Positions 17,165 through 26,350 are shown, numbered from the stretch's first letter. The stretch: DNA of 64,000 bases from Parafrankia irregularis (GCF_001536285.1 NZ_FAOZ01000005.1:299813-363812); one strand, 5' to 3'. Numbers and translations: made by a program. Notes: generated by a model from the sequence alone, not told the origin.

Positions 17165-20100
17165 TCAGCTGCAGCCGCTGGTGGAGCCGCACTGCTCGCA
17201 GACGTAGCAGCTGCCGGCCGGGCGCATGTTCACCCCGCAGGTGAAGCACAGCGGGGCGTCGACGGCGGTCTGCGCGGTGAGCGAGCCGCCCGGCATGGCC
17301 ACGCGGAGCTCACGCGCCACCAGCTCCGGACCTGCACCCGCGGCCGGGCCGCTGAGGCCGCCCACTCCGGCCGACGGGGCCGCCCCGTTACGTGCGGCGC
17401 GATCGGCGCCACCGGTGCCGGCGCCGGCACCGGTGGCGGCCGTTGCGTCACCCTCCACCGGCGCGGACGTCCGCAGCGCCTCGATGTCGACCTCGGGTTC
17501 CGCCGGGCCGGCCGCCGGGCCACCGGACTGCTCGGACAGCTTCCTGGTCCGCTCGGATGCGGAGAGGATGCCGAGTTCCTCGCGCTGTTCCTCGGTCAGG
17601 TAGTCCAGCGCCAGCCGGCGGAACAGGTAGTCCATGATCGACTGGGCGATGCGCACGTCCGGGTCGTCGGTCATGCCGGCGGGGTCGAAGCGCATGTTGA
17701 TGAACTTGCTGACGTAGGCCTCCAGCGGGACGCCGTACTGCAGCGCGATGGAGATCGCGATGGAGAAGGCGTCCATCACGCCGGCGAGCGTCGAGCCCTG
17801 CTTCGACATCTTGATGAAGACCTCGCCGAGGCCGTCATCCGGGTACGACCCGGCGGTCATGTAGCCCTCGGCACCGCCGACGGTGAACGAGACGGTCTGC
17901 GACGGGCGCTTCTTGGGCAGCCGCCGCCGGACCGGGCGGTGTTCCCCGGGGCCGGCGGGCCACTGCGGGAGCCCGGCCGCGGTGACCCCGGCGGTGGCCG
18001 CGGCTGCGGCACCCGCGAGCGCGGCGTCGGCGGCGGCGGCCGCCTCGGCGTCCCGCTTCGCGCCCTTCACATCGGTCAGCGGCTGGCCGACCTTGCAGTT
18101 GTCCCGGTAGATCGCCAGCGCCTTGAGCCCGAGCCGCCAGCCTTCGAGGTAGATCTCCTCGACGTCGGCGACCGTGGCAGTGGACGGCATGTTCACCGTC
18201 TTGGAGATCGCACCGGACAGGAACGGCTGGACCGCCGCCATCATCCGGACATGCCCCATCGGGCTGATCGCGCGGTCACCGATCGCGCAGTCGAAGACCT
18301 CGTAGTGCTCCTGGCGCAGGCCGGGGGCGTCGACGACATGGCCGTGCTCGGCGATGAACTCGACGATCGCCTCGGTCGTCTCCTCCGGGTAGCCCAGCGC
18401 CCGCAGGGCCGCCGGCACCGTCTGGTTCACGATCTTCATGCTGGCGCCGCCGACCAGCTTCTTCATCTTCACCAGGGCCAGGTCGGGCTCGATCCCGGTG
18501 GTGTCGCAGTCCATCGCCAGCCCGATGGTCCCGGTCGGGGCGAGCAGGCTGACCTGCGCGTTGCGCCAGCCGCTCTTCTCCCCCACCGACAGCGCCCGCT
18601 CCCACTCCTTTGAGGCGGCCGCGATCAGCCGGGCGTCCTCGGCGTGGACGGTGCGGACGGCGTCGTTCGCCGCCGCGTGCTTGCGCACGACGCGGCGGTG
18701 CGCGTCGGCGTTGCGGGCGAAGCCGTCGTACGCGCCGACCGTGCCGGCGAGCTCCGCCGAGCGGCGGTAGGCCGTCGCCGTCATCAGCGAGGTGATCGCC
18801 GCGGCGAGCGAGCGCCCGCCCTCGGAGTCGTACGCCCGGGCGCTCGCCATGAGCAGCGCGCCCAGGTTGGCGTAGCCGATGCCGAGCTGGCGGTAGGCCC
18901 GGGTCACCGTGGTGATCTCGGGGGTCGGGAAGTCCGCGAAGCAGATCGAGATGTCCATCGCGGTGATGATCAGCTCGACCGACGCGACGAACGCCTCGGC
19001 GTCGAAGGTGCGATCCGGCCGCAGGAACTTCATCAGGTTCAGCGACGCCAGGTTGCAGCTGGAGTTGTCCAGGTGGACGTACTCCGAGCACGGGTTCGAC
19101 GCGGAGATCCGCCCGGACTCCGGGCAGGTGTGCCAGTCGTTGATCGTCCCGTCGTACTGGATGCCCGGGTCGGCGCATTCCCAGGCCGCCTGGGCGATCG
19201 TGGTGAACAGCCCCTTGGCGTCCACCGACTCGATCACCCGGTTGTCCAGCCGGGCGCGCAGGTCGAAGGACGTCCCGTCGACGACGGCCCGCATGAACTC
19301 GTCGTTTACCCGGACCGAGTTGTTGGCGTTCTGGTACTGCACCGAGGCGATGTCACGGCCGCCGAGATCCATGTCGAACCCGGCGTCACGCAGGGCACGG
19401 ATCTTGTCTTCTTCCCGTGCCTTCGTCTCCACGAACTCGACGATGTCGGGGTGGTCGACGTCGAGCACGACCATCTTCGCGGCACGGCGGGTCGCGCCGC
19501 CCGACTTGATGGTGCCCGCCGAGGCGTCGGCGCCACGCATGAAGCTGACCGGGCCGGACGCCGTTCCGCCGGAGGAGAGCAGTTCCTTCGACGACCGGAT
19601 CCGGGAGAGGTTCAGGCCGGCACCGGACCCGCCCTTGAAGATCAGCCCCTCCTCCCGGTACCAGTTGAGAATCGACTCCATGGTGTCGTCGACGGCGAGG
19701 ATGAAGCAGGCCGAGACCTGCTGGGGCGCCGAGGTCCCGACGTTGAACCAGACCGGGGAGTTGAAGCTGAAAACCTGGTGCAGCAGCATCCAGGTGAGCT
19801 CGTGCTCGAAGGCCTCGGCGTCGTCCTCGGAGACGAAGTAGCCGTTCTCGCGGCCGGCCACTGTGTAGCGGTGCACGACCCGGTCGATGAGCTGGCGCAG
19901 CGACGACTCGCGCTCGGCCGAGCCGAGCGCGCCGCGGAAGTACTTGCTGGCAACGATGTTGGAGGCGTTCACCGACCAGGCGGCCGGGAACTCCACCCCG
20001 CGCTGCTCGAAGTTGACTGAACCGTCACGCCAGTTCGTCATGACGACGTCCCGGGTCTCCCACTCCACCTCGTCGTAGGGGTGGACGCCGGGCGTGGTTC

Positions 20101-20170
20101 GAACCCGCCGGATCTTCAGGCCAGCCACCTTCGCGGCCGATCTGCTGCCCTTGCCGCGGGTCTCGGTCAT
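17165..20170 (-). CDS. nrdJ: Class II, vitamin B12-dependent ribonucleotide reductase
   Basis: 1001 aa. It reduces ribonucleotides to deoxyribonucleotides with adenosylcobalamin, giving an oxygen-independent dNTP supply. Seen: FSFNSPVWFNVG near 140, FKGGSGAGLNLSRIRSS, the active-site Cys in ISASNPCSEYVHLDNSSCNLAS, the radical loop LLAPTGTIGLAMDCDTTGIEPD, and KTVNMPSTATVADVEEIYLEGW. The C-terminal tail carries a zinc ribbon (CFTC then CYVCEQC) ending GCS; the tail cysteines regenerate the active site. An Ala-rich linker of about 100 residues precedes it. ATG 20170 is chosen because AGGAG lies 6 nt upstream. The gene follows nrdR on the same strand after a 500-bp gap. No cobalamin riboswitch is seen upstream. 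Confidence 0.97.
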   Translation of the reverse strand: MTETRGKGSRSAAKVAGLKIRRVRTTPGVHPYDEVEWETRDVVMTNWRDGSVNFEQRGVEFPAAWSVNASNIVASKYFRGALGSAERESSLRQLIDRVVHRYTVAGRENGYFVSEDDAEAFEHELTWMLLHQVFSFNSPVWFNVGTSAPQQVSACFILAVDDTMESILNWYREEGLIFKGGSGAGLNLSRIRSSKELLSSGGTASGPVSFMRGADASAGTIKSGGATRRAAKMVVLDVDHPDIVEFVETKAREEDKIRALRDAGFDMDLGGRDIASVQYQNANNSVRVNDEFMRAVVDGTSFDLRARLDNRVIESVDAKGLFTTIAQAAWECADPGIQYDGTINDWHTCPESGRISASNPCSEYVHLDNSSCNLASLNLMKFLRPDRTFDAEAFVASVELIITAMDISICFADFPTPEITTVTRAYRQLGIGYANLGALLMASARAYDSEGGRSLAAAITSLMTATAYRRSAELAGTVGAYDGFARNADAHRRVVRKHAAANDAVRTVHAEDARLIAAASKEWERALSVGEKSGWRNAQVSLLAPTGTIGLAMDCDTTGIEPDLALVKMKKLVGGASMKIVNQTVPAALRALGYPEETTEAIVEFIAEHGHVVDAPGLRQEHYEVFDCAIGDRAISPMGHVRMMAAVQPFLSGAISKTVNMPSTATVADVEEIYLEGWRLGLKALAIYRDNCKVGQPLTDVKGAKRDAEAAAAADAALAGAAAAATAGVTAAGLPQWPAGPGEHRPVRRRLPKKRPSQTVSFTVGGAEGYMTAGSYPDDGLGEVFIKMSKQGSTLAGVMDAFSIAISIALQYGVPLEAYVSKFINMRFDPAGMTDDPDVRIAQSIMDYLFRRLALDYLTEEQREELGILSASERTRKLSEQSGGPAAGPAEPEVDIEALRTSAPVEGDATAATGAGAGTGGADRAARNGAAPSAGVGGLSGPAAGAGPELVARELRVAMPGGSLTAQTAVDAPLCFTCGVNMRPAGSCYVCEQCGSTSGCS

Positions 20171-20667
20171 GGCACTCCTCGTGTTCGCTTTCGACAGGTT
20201 CAACAATGGCGGCCGGAGTTACCTGCCCGATGAGCCCGGTCCACGCCGGGCTCGGCGCTCGCCGGGCAGGTGGCCCCGCCGTTGGATGGCACGCCGAAAT
20301 GACCGGATCAGCCTCGTTGCCGATCGGTCCGACGTGCTTTGGGATCTGTGGCAGCGCAGGCGACCACGCCGTCGGTGCGCGATGCGGTGACGGCTGTGGT
20401 GGCGCAGGCGACCGCCGAATGCAGTGGTTCGTGGCGGTGGTGGAGCGACGTGGCGCGGCGGTCAGGGCGCGATCATGATGCTGTGGTCAGTCGCGGTGGT
20501 CGGGCCGCGGTGGTTCAGCGCGGTGCGGTTGCCGGTGCGGTTGTCAGTGATACGCCCGGTGCCGGGAATGCCCCGACTTCCCGGGCCGCCCCACACCCGA
20601 CCCGGCCTGGCCGAGGCCGCACCCGGCCTGGCTCAGGGTCCGCGGCGGCTCAGGGGCCTGCGGCGGC
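20171..20667. other. nrdR-nrdJ spacer
   Basis: 497 bp on the nrd transcript. It contains a strong nested hairpin next to nrdJ and otherwise GGT/GCGG-rich sequence without a credible frame. The spacing suggests nrdJ has its own promoter or a leader-based control, but no clear -10 is seen. Confidence 0.45.
20221..20271 (-). promoter_or_regulatory. Nested hairpin in the nrdJ leader
   Basis: ACCTGCCCG pairs with CGGGCAGGT over 9 bp and encloses a second perfect 8-bp stem, GAGCCCGG with CCGGGCTC. The structure lies about 50 nt upstream of the nrdJ start and has no T-tract, so attenuation or mRNA processing is more likely than simple termination. Confidence 0.6.
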
Positions 20668-21249
20668 TCAGGGGCCCGCGGCCGCGCGCAGGCCCGGCGC
20701 GGCGGCGAGGTGCGGCCCGCGGGTGAGCCCGGCGGCGCCCAGCTCCGGGCCGGCGGCCCGGGACGACTCCGCCAGCGGGGCGCCTGCGGCCTCGGAGCTC
20801 TGCCCCGCGTCGGCACGAAGCGCCGCGATCGCCACCTCGAAGTCGGCGAGTGACTCGAAGGCCAGATAGACGGAGGCGAACCGAAGGTAGGCGACCTCGT
20901 CCAGCTCCCGGAGCGGGCCGAGTATCGCCCGGCCGACGTCCTCGGCAGCCACCTCCGCGGAGCCGGAGGAACGCACCGTCTCCTCGACCCGCTCGGCCAG
21001 CAGCGCGAGATCGTCCGACCGGACCGGGCGCCCCTGGCAGGCCTTGCGCACGCCCACGATCACCTTGGCCCGGCTGAACGGCTCGGTGGCACCGCTACGC
21101 TTGCGCACCCGCAACGAAGCTTCCTCCATCGTCGTGAACCGGCGCCCACACTCCGAGCACGCTCTGCGCCGCCGGATCGCGGCGCCTTCCTCGGCCTCCC
21201 TGCTGTCGACGACACGGCTGTCGGAATGGCGGCAGAAGGGACAGCGCAC
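20668..21249 (-). CDS. nrdR: Transcriptional repressor NrdR
   Basis: 193 aa. The N-terminal zinc ribbon [19 protein letters not shown] ... [13 protein letters not shown] (residues 2-40) binds DNA; the ATP-cone (about 47-140: [35 protein letters not shown]) senses ATP/dATP. NrdR represses ribonucleotide reductase genes when dATP is high. GTG 21249 is chosen because the family begins (M/V)RCPFC and GGAGAGGAG precedes it by about 6 nt. The tail after 150 is an Ala-rich extension longer than usual. Its own upstream gap carries three box-like dyads, so autoregulation together with nrdJ is likely. Confidence 0.96.
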   Translation of the reverse strand: MRCPFCRHSDSRVVDSREAEEGAAIRRRRACSECGRRFTTMEEASLRVRKRSGATEPFSRAKVIVGVRKACQGRPVRSDDLALLAERVEETVRSSGSAEVAAEDVGRAILGPLRELDEVAYLRFASVYLAFESLADFEVAIAALRADAGQSSEAAGAPLAESSRAAGPELGAAGLTRGPHLAAAPGLRAAAGP

Positions 21250-21550
21250 GGCACACTCCTCTCCGCTCCGGGCGGCTTGGCTGCCACACGCGGAGCACGC
21301 CCCAGCAGGTGCCCACATGCCACCGGCCGACCACCCTCCGGGGGTGGCCAACTGACAACCTGTGGATATCGATGCACAACCTGTGGATGACTTACGGTGC
21401 TGTAACTACAAGATGTTGTGTTCACCGTAGCGCACGCACCCGACAGGTCCGACACCGCCCCTCCCCCTCCGGCGTGTCGCTGCCGCGGGGCCGCCGCCAC
21501 CTGATCGGCAGCCGATCCCGCCCGGTGGCCGGCCGTCGGGCGGGCCACCG
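21250..21550. other. nrdR control region
   Basis: 301 bp. It holds the three NrdR-box-like sites listed below; the remainder toward 21550 is GC-rich and featureless. Confidence 0.55.
21355..21421. promoter_or_regulatory. Three NrdR-box-like sites upstream of nrdR
   Basis: The 13-mer ACAACCTGTGGAT occurs at 21355-21367 and 21376-21388, exactly 21 bp apart. AACTACAAGATGTTGTGT at 21404-21421 (read as ACACAACATCTTGTAGTT on the minus strand) matches most of the published consensus acaCwAtATaTwGwgtgt. Centres are spaced about 21 and 31 bp, two and three helical turns, as expected for cooperative NrdR binding. TACGGTG (21393) and CACCGTA (21423) flank the third site as a perfect inverted repeat. 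The TGTGGAT cores also resemble DnaA boxes with one mismatch. Confidence 0.6.
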
Positions 21551-22558
21551 TCAGGGCAGGCAGAGCGGCTGGCCGGGAACGAGATCCGCGGTGGGCAGAT
21601 CGTTCAGGGACATGAGCCGACGAACAACCGCACGGGTGTCGGCCTCGGGGTCGATCCCGCGCGCCACCTCCCAGAGCGTCTCGCCCTGGCGCACCACGTG
21701 GACCTGACAGTCCACCGGGGTGGCCGTGAACGCCTGCGACGCGGTGACCAACGCCAGCGAGAGCACCAGCGCACCGGACAGGCACGCGAGCGCCGCGAAC
21801 ACGAGCCTGCCCCGCCGGGTCAGCCTCAGCGGCGGCTGTCGCCGCGGGCGGCGTCGCGAGCCCGGACGGAGCCGTTGCGCGCCCGGGGGCTGGGCTCGCG
21901 AGCTCGGGGACGAGCTGCGCCGCAGACTCAGCCACCGGCGCCGTGGTCTCGTCCGTAGCCTCTGGCCACCGGGCGGCGGCAACGCGTACCCGACGGCGCG
22001 GGCACGCCATTCCAGCCCGGGCATCTCGATGACCTGGGCCTCGCCGCAGTCGACCGCCGCCGAGGACGGCTGTGCGCCGCACGGGCCCGCCGCAGGTGAA
22101 GGACCACTGCCGAGACAACGAGAAGGGGCCGAGCGATGCGCCGGCCGCCGATCACCACCACGCACGGCCCTGCCCCGCACCGCCTGGCCGCGCACCACGA
22201 CCCCGCTGACCGCCGCACCACGGCGAGCACGAGGACGCGGACGCGCGCGACCACCATGGCCGCCCCCCGCCGGCGCACCTCCTCCGACGGCCGCGGACCG
22301 CCGCGCCGCGCCGACGCGGAACGCCCGACACCTAGGACCGGCTCCCCCGCCGAGCGCCCGGTCGCCATCCGCGATGTCGACATCGCCAGCAGCCACGCCA
22401 ACGTCGCCAGCGGCCGGCCGAAGGTCACGGTCGGCCGCATCGACATCGACAATGGCGATATCGACAATGGCAACGTCGGTCACGTCGGCATCAGCCAGAC
22501 CGGCGCGGGAAAGATCAGGGTCGGCCGGATCAGCGTTGGCCAGATCAGGGTCGGCCAT
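21551..22558 (-). CDS. SOS-linked LysM-domain membrane protein (Rv2719c-like)
   Basis: 335 aa. A basic segment and one membrane helix (LVFAALACLSGALVLSLALV, about residues 245-265) are followed by an extracytoplasmic LysM domain (VHVVRQGETLWEVARGIDP ... LPTADLVPGQPLCLP). In Mycobacterium the lexA-divergent LysM gene is DNA-damage induced and suppresses division; the same layout here supports that role. Unusually, residues 1-75 form an Asp/Ala/Val-rich repeated segment (ADPDLANADPADPDLSRAGL, then DVAIVDIAIVDVD) resembling pentapeptide repeats, and residues 75-240 are Arg/Gly/Pro-rich. ATG 22558 has an excellent GGGAGG five nt upstream, so the long N-terminus appears to be translated, although a later start would give a more typical protein. 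Confidence 0.75.
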   Translation of the reverse strand: MADPDLANADPADPDLSRAGLADADVTDVAIVDIAIVDVDAADRDLRPAAGDVGVAAGDVDIADGDRALGGGAGPRCRAFRVGAARRSAAVGGGAPAGGGHGGRARPRPRARRGAAVSGVVVRGQAVRGRAVRGGDRRPAHRSAPSRCLGSGPSPAAGPCGAQPSSAAVDCGEAQVIEMPGLEWRARAVGYALPPPGGQRLRTRPRRRWLSLRRSSSPSSRAQPPGAQRLRPGSRRRPRRQPPLRLTRRGRLVFAALACLSGALVLSLALVTASQAFTATPVDCQVHVVRQGETLWEVARGIDPEADTRAVVRRLMSLNDLPTADLVPGQPLCLP

Positions 22559-22889
22559 GTCAACCTCCCAGGCGCGAGCATCCGCCCGCTCGAACACCTG
22601 AGCGATTCTTACACGGCCGCCACGCACACTTCCCCCGACACGCTCGAACAGACGTTTGAGATTCGGCGACCGGCCGACTACCGTCAAGGACGATCAGTTG
22701 TGGACGATCGTGCGAGAAGAAGCGAGCACGGAGAATCCACCCGAACCGGTCAGAAGCTACTAATAGGACAAAGTGGTTGATCGACCGGGTGGCCCGCCGG
22801 CTGCGGAACCGCCGAGCCACCGGTCGCGGAGAAGCCGGTAGCGGGCGAAGCCCCGCCGCCGGATGCATCGACAGGGAGAGCGGTAGGCG
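22559..22889. other. Divergent SOS control region
   Basis: 331 bp between the LysM gene and lexA, with one LexA box. A TTGACG at 22682-22687 (minus strand) could be the -35 of the LysM gene, placing the LexA box over its -10 region. TACTAAT near 22753 may serve lexA. Confidence 0.5.
22644..22659. promoter_or_regulatory. LexA (SOS) box
   Basis: TCGAACAGACGTTTGA matches the actinobacterial/Gram-positive box TCGAAC-N4-GTTCGA with a single change. It can serve both divergent genes and would make lexA autoregulated. Confidence 0.8.
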
Positions 22890-23639
22890 ATGACCAGCCA
22901 GGCACGGGGTACCCGCCGAGGCGACGCCCGCGGCAATGTCCGGGATCTTCCCGACAGCCCCGCGGACGCCTCAGGCCTCACGCAACGACAGAAGGGGATT
23001 CTCGAGGTCATCCGCGCCGCGGTGGAGCAGCGCGGCTATCCGCCGAGCGTCCGCGAGATCGGCGAGGCTGTCGGTCTGACCAGCACCAGCAGCGTCGCGC
23101 ACCAACTCAAGGTGCTCCAGGAGAAGGGCTTCCTGCGGCGCGACCCGAACCGGCCGCGGGCCATGGAAGTGCTGCCGATCGGCGGCCAGAAGGCGGGCGC
23201 CCGGCTGCGCTCCGCCGGCGCCACGCCGGCGGAGGTGGGTGGTGCCGTCGCGGCCGAGGGCGGCACTCCGACCTACGTGCCCCTCATCGGGCGAATCGCG
23301 GCCGGTGGGCCGATCCTCGCCGAGCAGGCCGTCGAGGACGTCTACCCGCTCCCGCGGGAGATCGTCGGTGAGGGCACGCTGTTCCTGCTCAAGGTGGTCG
23401 GGCAGTCGATGATCAATGCCGCGATCTGCGATGGTGACTACGTCGTCGTCCGCCAGCAGCCGGTCGCCGACAACGGCGAGATCGTCGCGGCCATGATCGA
23501 CGGCGAGGCGACAGTCAAGCGCTTCCGCCAGCGCGACGGCCGGGTGTGGCTGGCGCCGGAGAACCCCGCGTTCTCCGACATCCCGGCCGAGGACGCGACC
23601 ATCCTCGGCCGGATCGTCGCCGTGATGCGCCGGGTCTGA
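22890..23639 (+). CDS. lexA: SOS repressor LexA
   Basis: 249 aa. A winged helix ([15 protein letters not shown] at 30-44; [20 protein letters not shown] at 51-70) binds SOS boxes. The latent peptidase domain has the self-cleavage site Ala138-Gly139 in GRIAAGG, nucleophile Ser173 in VVGQSMI, and general base Lys210 in ATVKRF, all intact. RecA filaments trigger cleavage after DNA damage. The protein has an N-terminal extension of about 28 residues and an inserted linker near 96-128 compared with E. coli (202 aa). ATG 22890 follows a GGGAGAGCGGTAGG stretch. A LexA box lies about 235 bp upstream, and the gene is convergent with hflX. Confidence 0.97.
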   Translation: MTSQARGTRRGDARGNVRDLPDSPADASGLTQRQKGILEVIRAAVEQRGYPPSVREIGEAVGLTSTSSVAHQLKVLQEKGFLRRDPNRPRAMEVLPIGGQKAGARLRSAGATPAEVGGAVAAEGGTPTYVPLIGRIAAGGPILAEQAVEDVYPLPREIVGEGTLFLLKVVGQSMINAAICDGDYVVVRQQPVADNGEIVAAMIDGEATVKRFRQRDGRVWLAPENPAFSDIPAEDATILGRIVAVMRRV

Positions 23640-23650
23640 CCCGAACGCGA

Positions 23651-23676
23651 CCCCAGGGGGCGCTGGCCCCCTGGGG
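23651..23676. terminator. Hairpin after lexA
   Basis: CCCCAGGGGG pairs with CCCCCTGGGG around a 6-nt loop, starting 12 bp after the lexA stop. No T-tract. Confidence 0.65.
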
Positions 23677-23704
23677 AAGAGCCGGCCACCGAGCCAGCCG
23701 CCAT

Positions 23705-23731
23705 GCCGAGCCAGGCGGCCCCTGGCTCGGC
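23705..23731. terminator. Hairpin after hflX
   Basis: GCCGAGCCAGG and CCTGGCTCGGC form a perfect 11-bp stem with the 5-nt loop CGGCC, beside the hflX stop. An outer pair, ACCGAGCC and GGCTCGGT, can extend the fold. With the preceding hairpin it insulates the convergent genes. Confidence 0.65.
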
Positions 23732-23746
23732 TTCCCGCCGGCTCGG

Positions 23747-25255
23747 TCAGTTCCGAAGGGCTTCAGCGACCCTGAAGGGCTCCAGCTCGGCGGCAAGGCT
23801 CACCGGCACCCGGGCCGCCACCGCCGTGCCCGCGCCGGTGTGCTCGACGCTCAGCACCTCGCCGTCGCGGTGGATCCGGGAGACGAGATCACCACGGGTG
23901 TAGGGCACCAGCAGTGACATCTCGATCTCCGGGTGCGGTATCCGCTCCGAGAGGGCGTCGACCAGCTCCGCCAGGCCCGTTCCGGACCGAGCCGAGACGA
24001 AGATGGCGTCCGGAACCGCCTTGCGCAGCACCGCCAACGTCGTCGGATCGACCGCGTCGACCTTGTTGACGACCACGAGCTCGGGAACCCCGGCCGCGTC
24101 GATCTCGGCGAGCACCTCACGGACCGCCGTGATCTGCCCCATCGGGTCCGGTGCCGAACCGTCGACGACGTGCAGGACGAGATCCGCGTCCACGACCTCC
24201 TCCAACGTCGACCGGAACGCCTCGACGATCTGGTGCGGCAGATGCCGGACGAAACCGACGGTGTCGGCCAGGGTGAACACCCGCCCGTCGGGCAGGGTCG
24301 CCCGCCGCACGGTCGGGTCGAGGGTCGCGAACAGGGCGTCCTCGACGAGCACACCGGCTCCGGTCAGACGGTTGAGCAGCGAGGACTTCCCGGCGTTGGT
24401 GTACCCGGCGATCGCGACCGCCGGCACGGCACCCCGCCGCCGCGAGGAGCGCTTCGTCTCCCGGACGGTGGCCATCGCGGCCAGCTCGCGCCGCAGCTTG
24501 GCCATCCGTGTGCGCAGCCGCCGCCGATCGGTCTCGATCTTCGTCTCACCAGGGCCGCGGGTACCGATGGGCGCCCGGCCACCACTGCTCGCGGCGGCCC
24601 GGGACATCGACTCACCCCAGCCACGCAGCCGCGGGAGCATGTACTGGAGCTGGGCCAGCTCCACCTGGGCCTTGCCCTCCCGGGACGTCGCATGCTGGGC
24701 GAAGATGTCCAGAATGAGCGCCGTCCGGTCGATCACCTTGACCTTGACGACCTCTTCGAGCTGGCGCAGCTGCCCAGGGGTCAGCTCGCCGTCGCAGATC
24801 ACCGTGTCCGCACCGGTCGACGCGACGACGTCCGCGAGCTCTCGGGCCTTGCCGGAACCGACGAAGGTCGCCGTGTCCGGCCGGTCGCGGCGCTGCACGA
24901 GCGCGTCCAGCACCATCGAGCCCGCGGTGGTGGCGAGGGCCGCGAGCTCCGTCATCGACGCCTCGGCCTCCAGGAGGCTCCCGGAGGTCCACACCCCGAT
25001 CAGCACCACCCGCTCCAGTCGGAGCTGGCGGTACTCGACCTCGGTGACGTCCTCGAGCTCGGTGGTGAGACCCGGGATGCGGCGCAGCGCGCCGCGCTCC
25101 TCCAGGTCGAAGCCGTCGCCCTGTTCGTCGAAGAAGGAGAACCCCTCGCCGTCACCGAGGAGGACCACGCCCCCGTCGTCGCCGTCGAAGCTCGGGCTCA
25201 GGTTCGGGTTCGGGTACCGGGTGGACGCCATGGCGGCGTCAGCGGGAAGACTCAT
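23747..25255 (-). CDS. hflX: Ribosome-associated GTPase HflX
   Basis: About 502 aa. The N-terminal HflX domain (VVLIGVWTSG; LAALATTAGSMVLD; FVGSGKARELADVV; DGELTPGQLRQLEEVVKVKV) and Gly-rich linker (GRAPIGTRGPGETKIETDRR) precede a G domain with G1 AGYTNAGKSSLLNRL, G3 DTVGFVRHLP and G4 VVNKVDAVD. HflX splits stalled 70S ribosomes after heat or antibiotic stress. ATG 25255 is chosen (ATG 25231 is possible); the frame also opens at TTG 25270. The first 60 residues, with SFDGDDGGVVLLGDGEGF, are an acidic actinobacterial extension. Its place between lexA and dapF is conserved. Confidence 0.95.
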   Translation of the reverse strand: MSLPADAAMASTRYPNPNLSPSFDGDDGGVVLLGDGEGFSFFDEQGDGFDLEERGALRRIPGLTTELEDVTEVEYRQLRLERVVLIGVWTSGSLLEAEASMTELAALATTAGSMVLDALVQRRDRPDTATFVGSGKARELADVVASTGADTVICDGELTPGQLRQLEEVVKVKVIDRTALILDIFAQHATSREGKAQVELAQLQYMLPRLRGWGESMSRAAASSGGRAPIGTRGPGETKIETDRRRLRTRMAKLRRELAAMATVRETKRSSRRRGAVPAVAIAGYTNAGKSSLLNRLTGAGVLVEDALFATLDPTVRRATLPDGRVFTLADTVGFVRHLPHQIVEAFRSTLEEVVDADLVLHVVDGSAPDPMGQITAVREVLAEIDAAGVPELVVVNKVDAVDPTTLAVLRKAVPDAIFVSARSGTGLAELVDALSERIPHPEIEMSLLVPYTRGDLVSRIHRDGEVLSVEHTGAGTAVAARVPVSLAAELEPFRVAEALRN

Positions 25256-25444
25256 ACCATCCGTTCTCAACGCGGCACGGTGACCGTCGAATTCCGCCCG
25301 CCCCGTTCGGGAGCGGGCCGGTGCCGCTGTACCCGGGCTCGGTGCCCCGGCGCAGCGGAACCTCCGCAGCCCCAGAGTGACACGCCGGTGCCGCGATCGC
25401 GAGCCGTTTACCGGCCCGGCGCCCGGTAGGAACGGCCCTGTCGG

Positions 25445-26350
25445 TCAGCTCCGGCCGGTCCCGGCGGGAACCAGTGCCTGGGCACCCGCAGCGGCAGTAC
25501 CGGAGGCGACCTCGGCGGCCTGGCGGATCCATTCGGGACGAAGGACACCATCAGACACAAGAACGGCGGGACCGCGCAGAATGACGGTCGTCTCCCGCCA
25601 GTCAACGGTCAGGCGCCCGCCGGGAAGATCGACCAGCACCTCGGACGGCGGCGTACCGCCCACCCGCGCCGCCCACGCGACCGCCACCGCGCAGGCGCCG
25701 GTGCCGCAGGAGGCCGTCTCGCCGACGCCGCGTTCGAAGACCCGCATCGCGACGCCATCCGCACTCGGCACGACGACCTCGACGTTCACCCCGTCGGGGA
25801 AGGCCTCGGCCGGGAAGACGGGAGCGCCCAGGTCCAGGCGCGCCAGCTCGGACGGCCCCAGGTCGTCGGCGAAGCAGACCGCGTGCGGGTTGCCCATCGA
25901 AACACCCACCGCGGCGAACTCGCGGCCGACCACGGTGACCGGCACGGTGCCCGCGGCGAACGCCGGCGGGCCCATGTCCACGCTCACGTCACCGGCCGGC
26001 GGCACCTCGACGGAGCGCAGGCCCGCCCGGGTGGCGATCACGAGGCTGCCAGGCATCTCGTAGCCGGCGTCCACCAGATACCGCGCGAAGACCCGGACTC
26101 CGTTGCCGCACATCTCGGCGATGGAGCCGTCGGCGTTGCGGTAGTCCATGAACCAGCGGGCAGCGCCCAGGTAGGCCGCCGCCGCGGGCTCCGCGGCGAC
26201 GAGGACCACCCGCAGCACCCCGTCGGCACCGACCCCTGTTCCGCGGTGGCAGATCGCGCGCACCAGCTGTGTCGACAGGTCGAGATCACCGTCAGCATCC
26301 GGAAGGATGACGAAGTCGTTGCCTGTCCCGTGTCCCTTGACGTACCGCAC
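25445..26350 (-). CDS. dapF: Diaminopimelate epimerase
   Basis: About 301 aa. It converts LL- to meso-diaminopimelate for lysine and peptidoglycan. The two catalytic cysteines are visible in AEMCGNGVRVFARYL and ETASCGTGACAVA; the N-terminus YVKGHGTGNDFVI and the site MGNPHAVCF are typical. The family start aligns with GTG 26350; ATG 26380 ten codons earlier is in frame, and neither has a strong ribosome site. The final 15 residues are an unconserved Ala-rich tail. dapA, earlier in the pathway, lies at the far end of the window. Confidence 0.95.
   Translation of the reverse strand: MRYVKGHGTGNDFVILPDADGDLDLSTQLVRAICHRGTGVGADGVLRVVLVAAEPAAAAYLGAARWFMDYRNADGSIAEMCGNGVRVFARYLVDAGYEMPGSLVIATRAGLRSVEVPPAGDVSVDMGPPAFAAGTVPVTVVGREFAAVGVSMGNPHAVCFADDLGPSELARLDLGAPVFPAEAFPDGVNVEVVVPSADGVAMRVFERGVGETASCGTGACAVAVAWAARVGGTPPSEVLVDLPGGRLTVDWRETTVILRGPAVLVSDGVLRPEWIRQAAEVASGTAAAGAQALVPAGTGRS

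Noticed and set aside
20171-20667. Cobalamin riboswitch ahead of nrdJ
   Set aside because: I looked for a B12-box-like segment on the minus strand and found none; only a nested hairpin is present.
24253-25429. Plus-strand frames opposite hflX
   Set aside because: Antisense shadows; the minus strand encodes all G-motifs of a GTPase.
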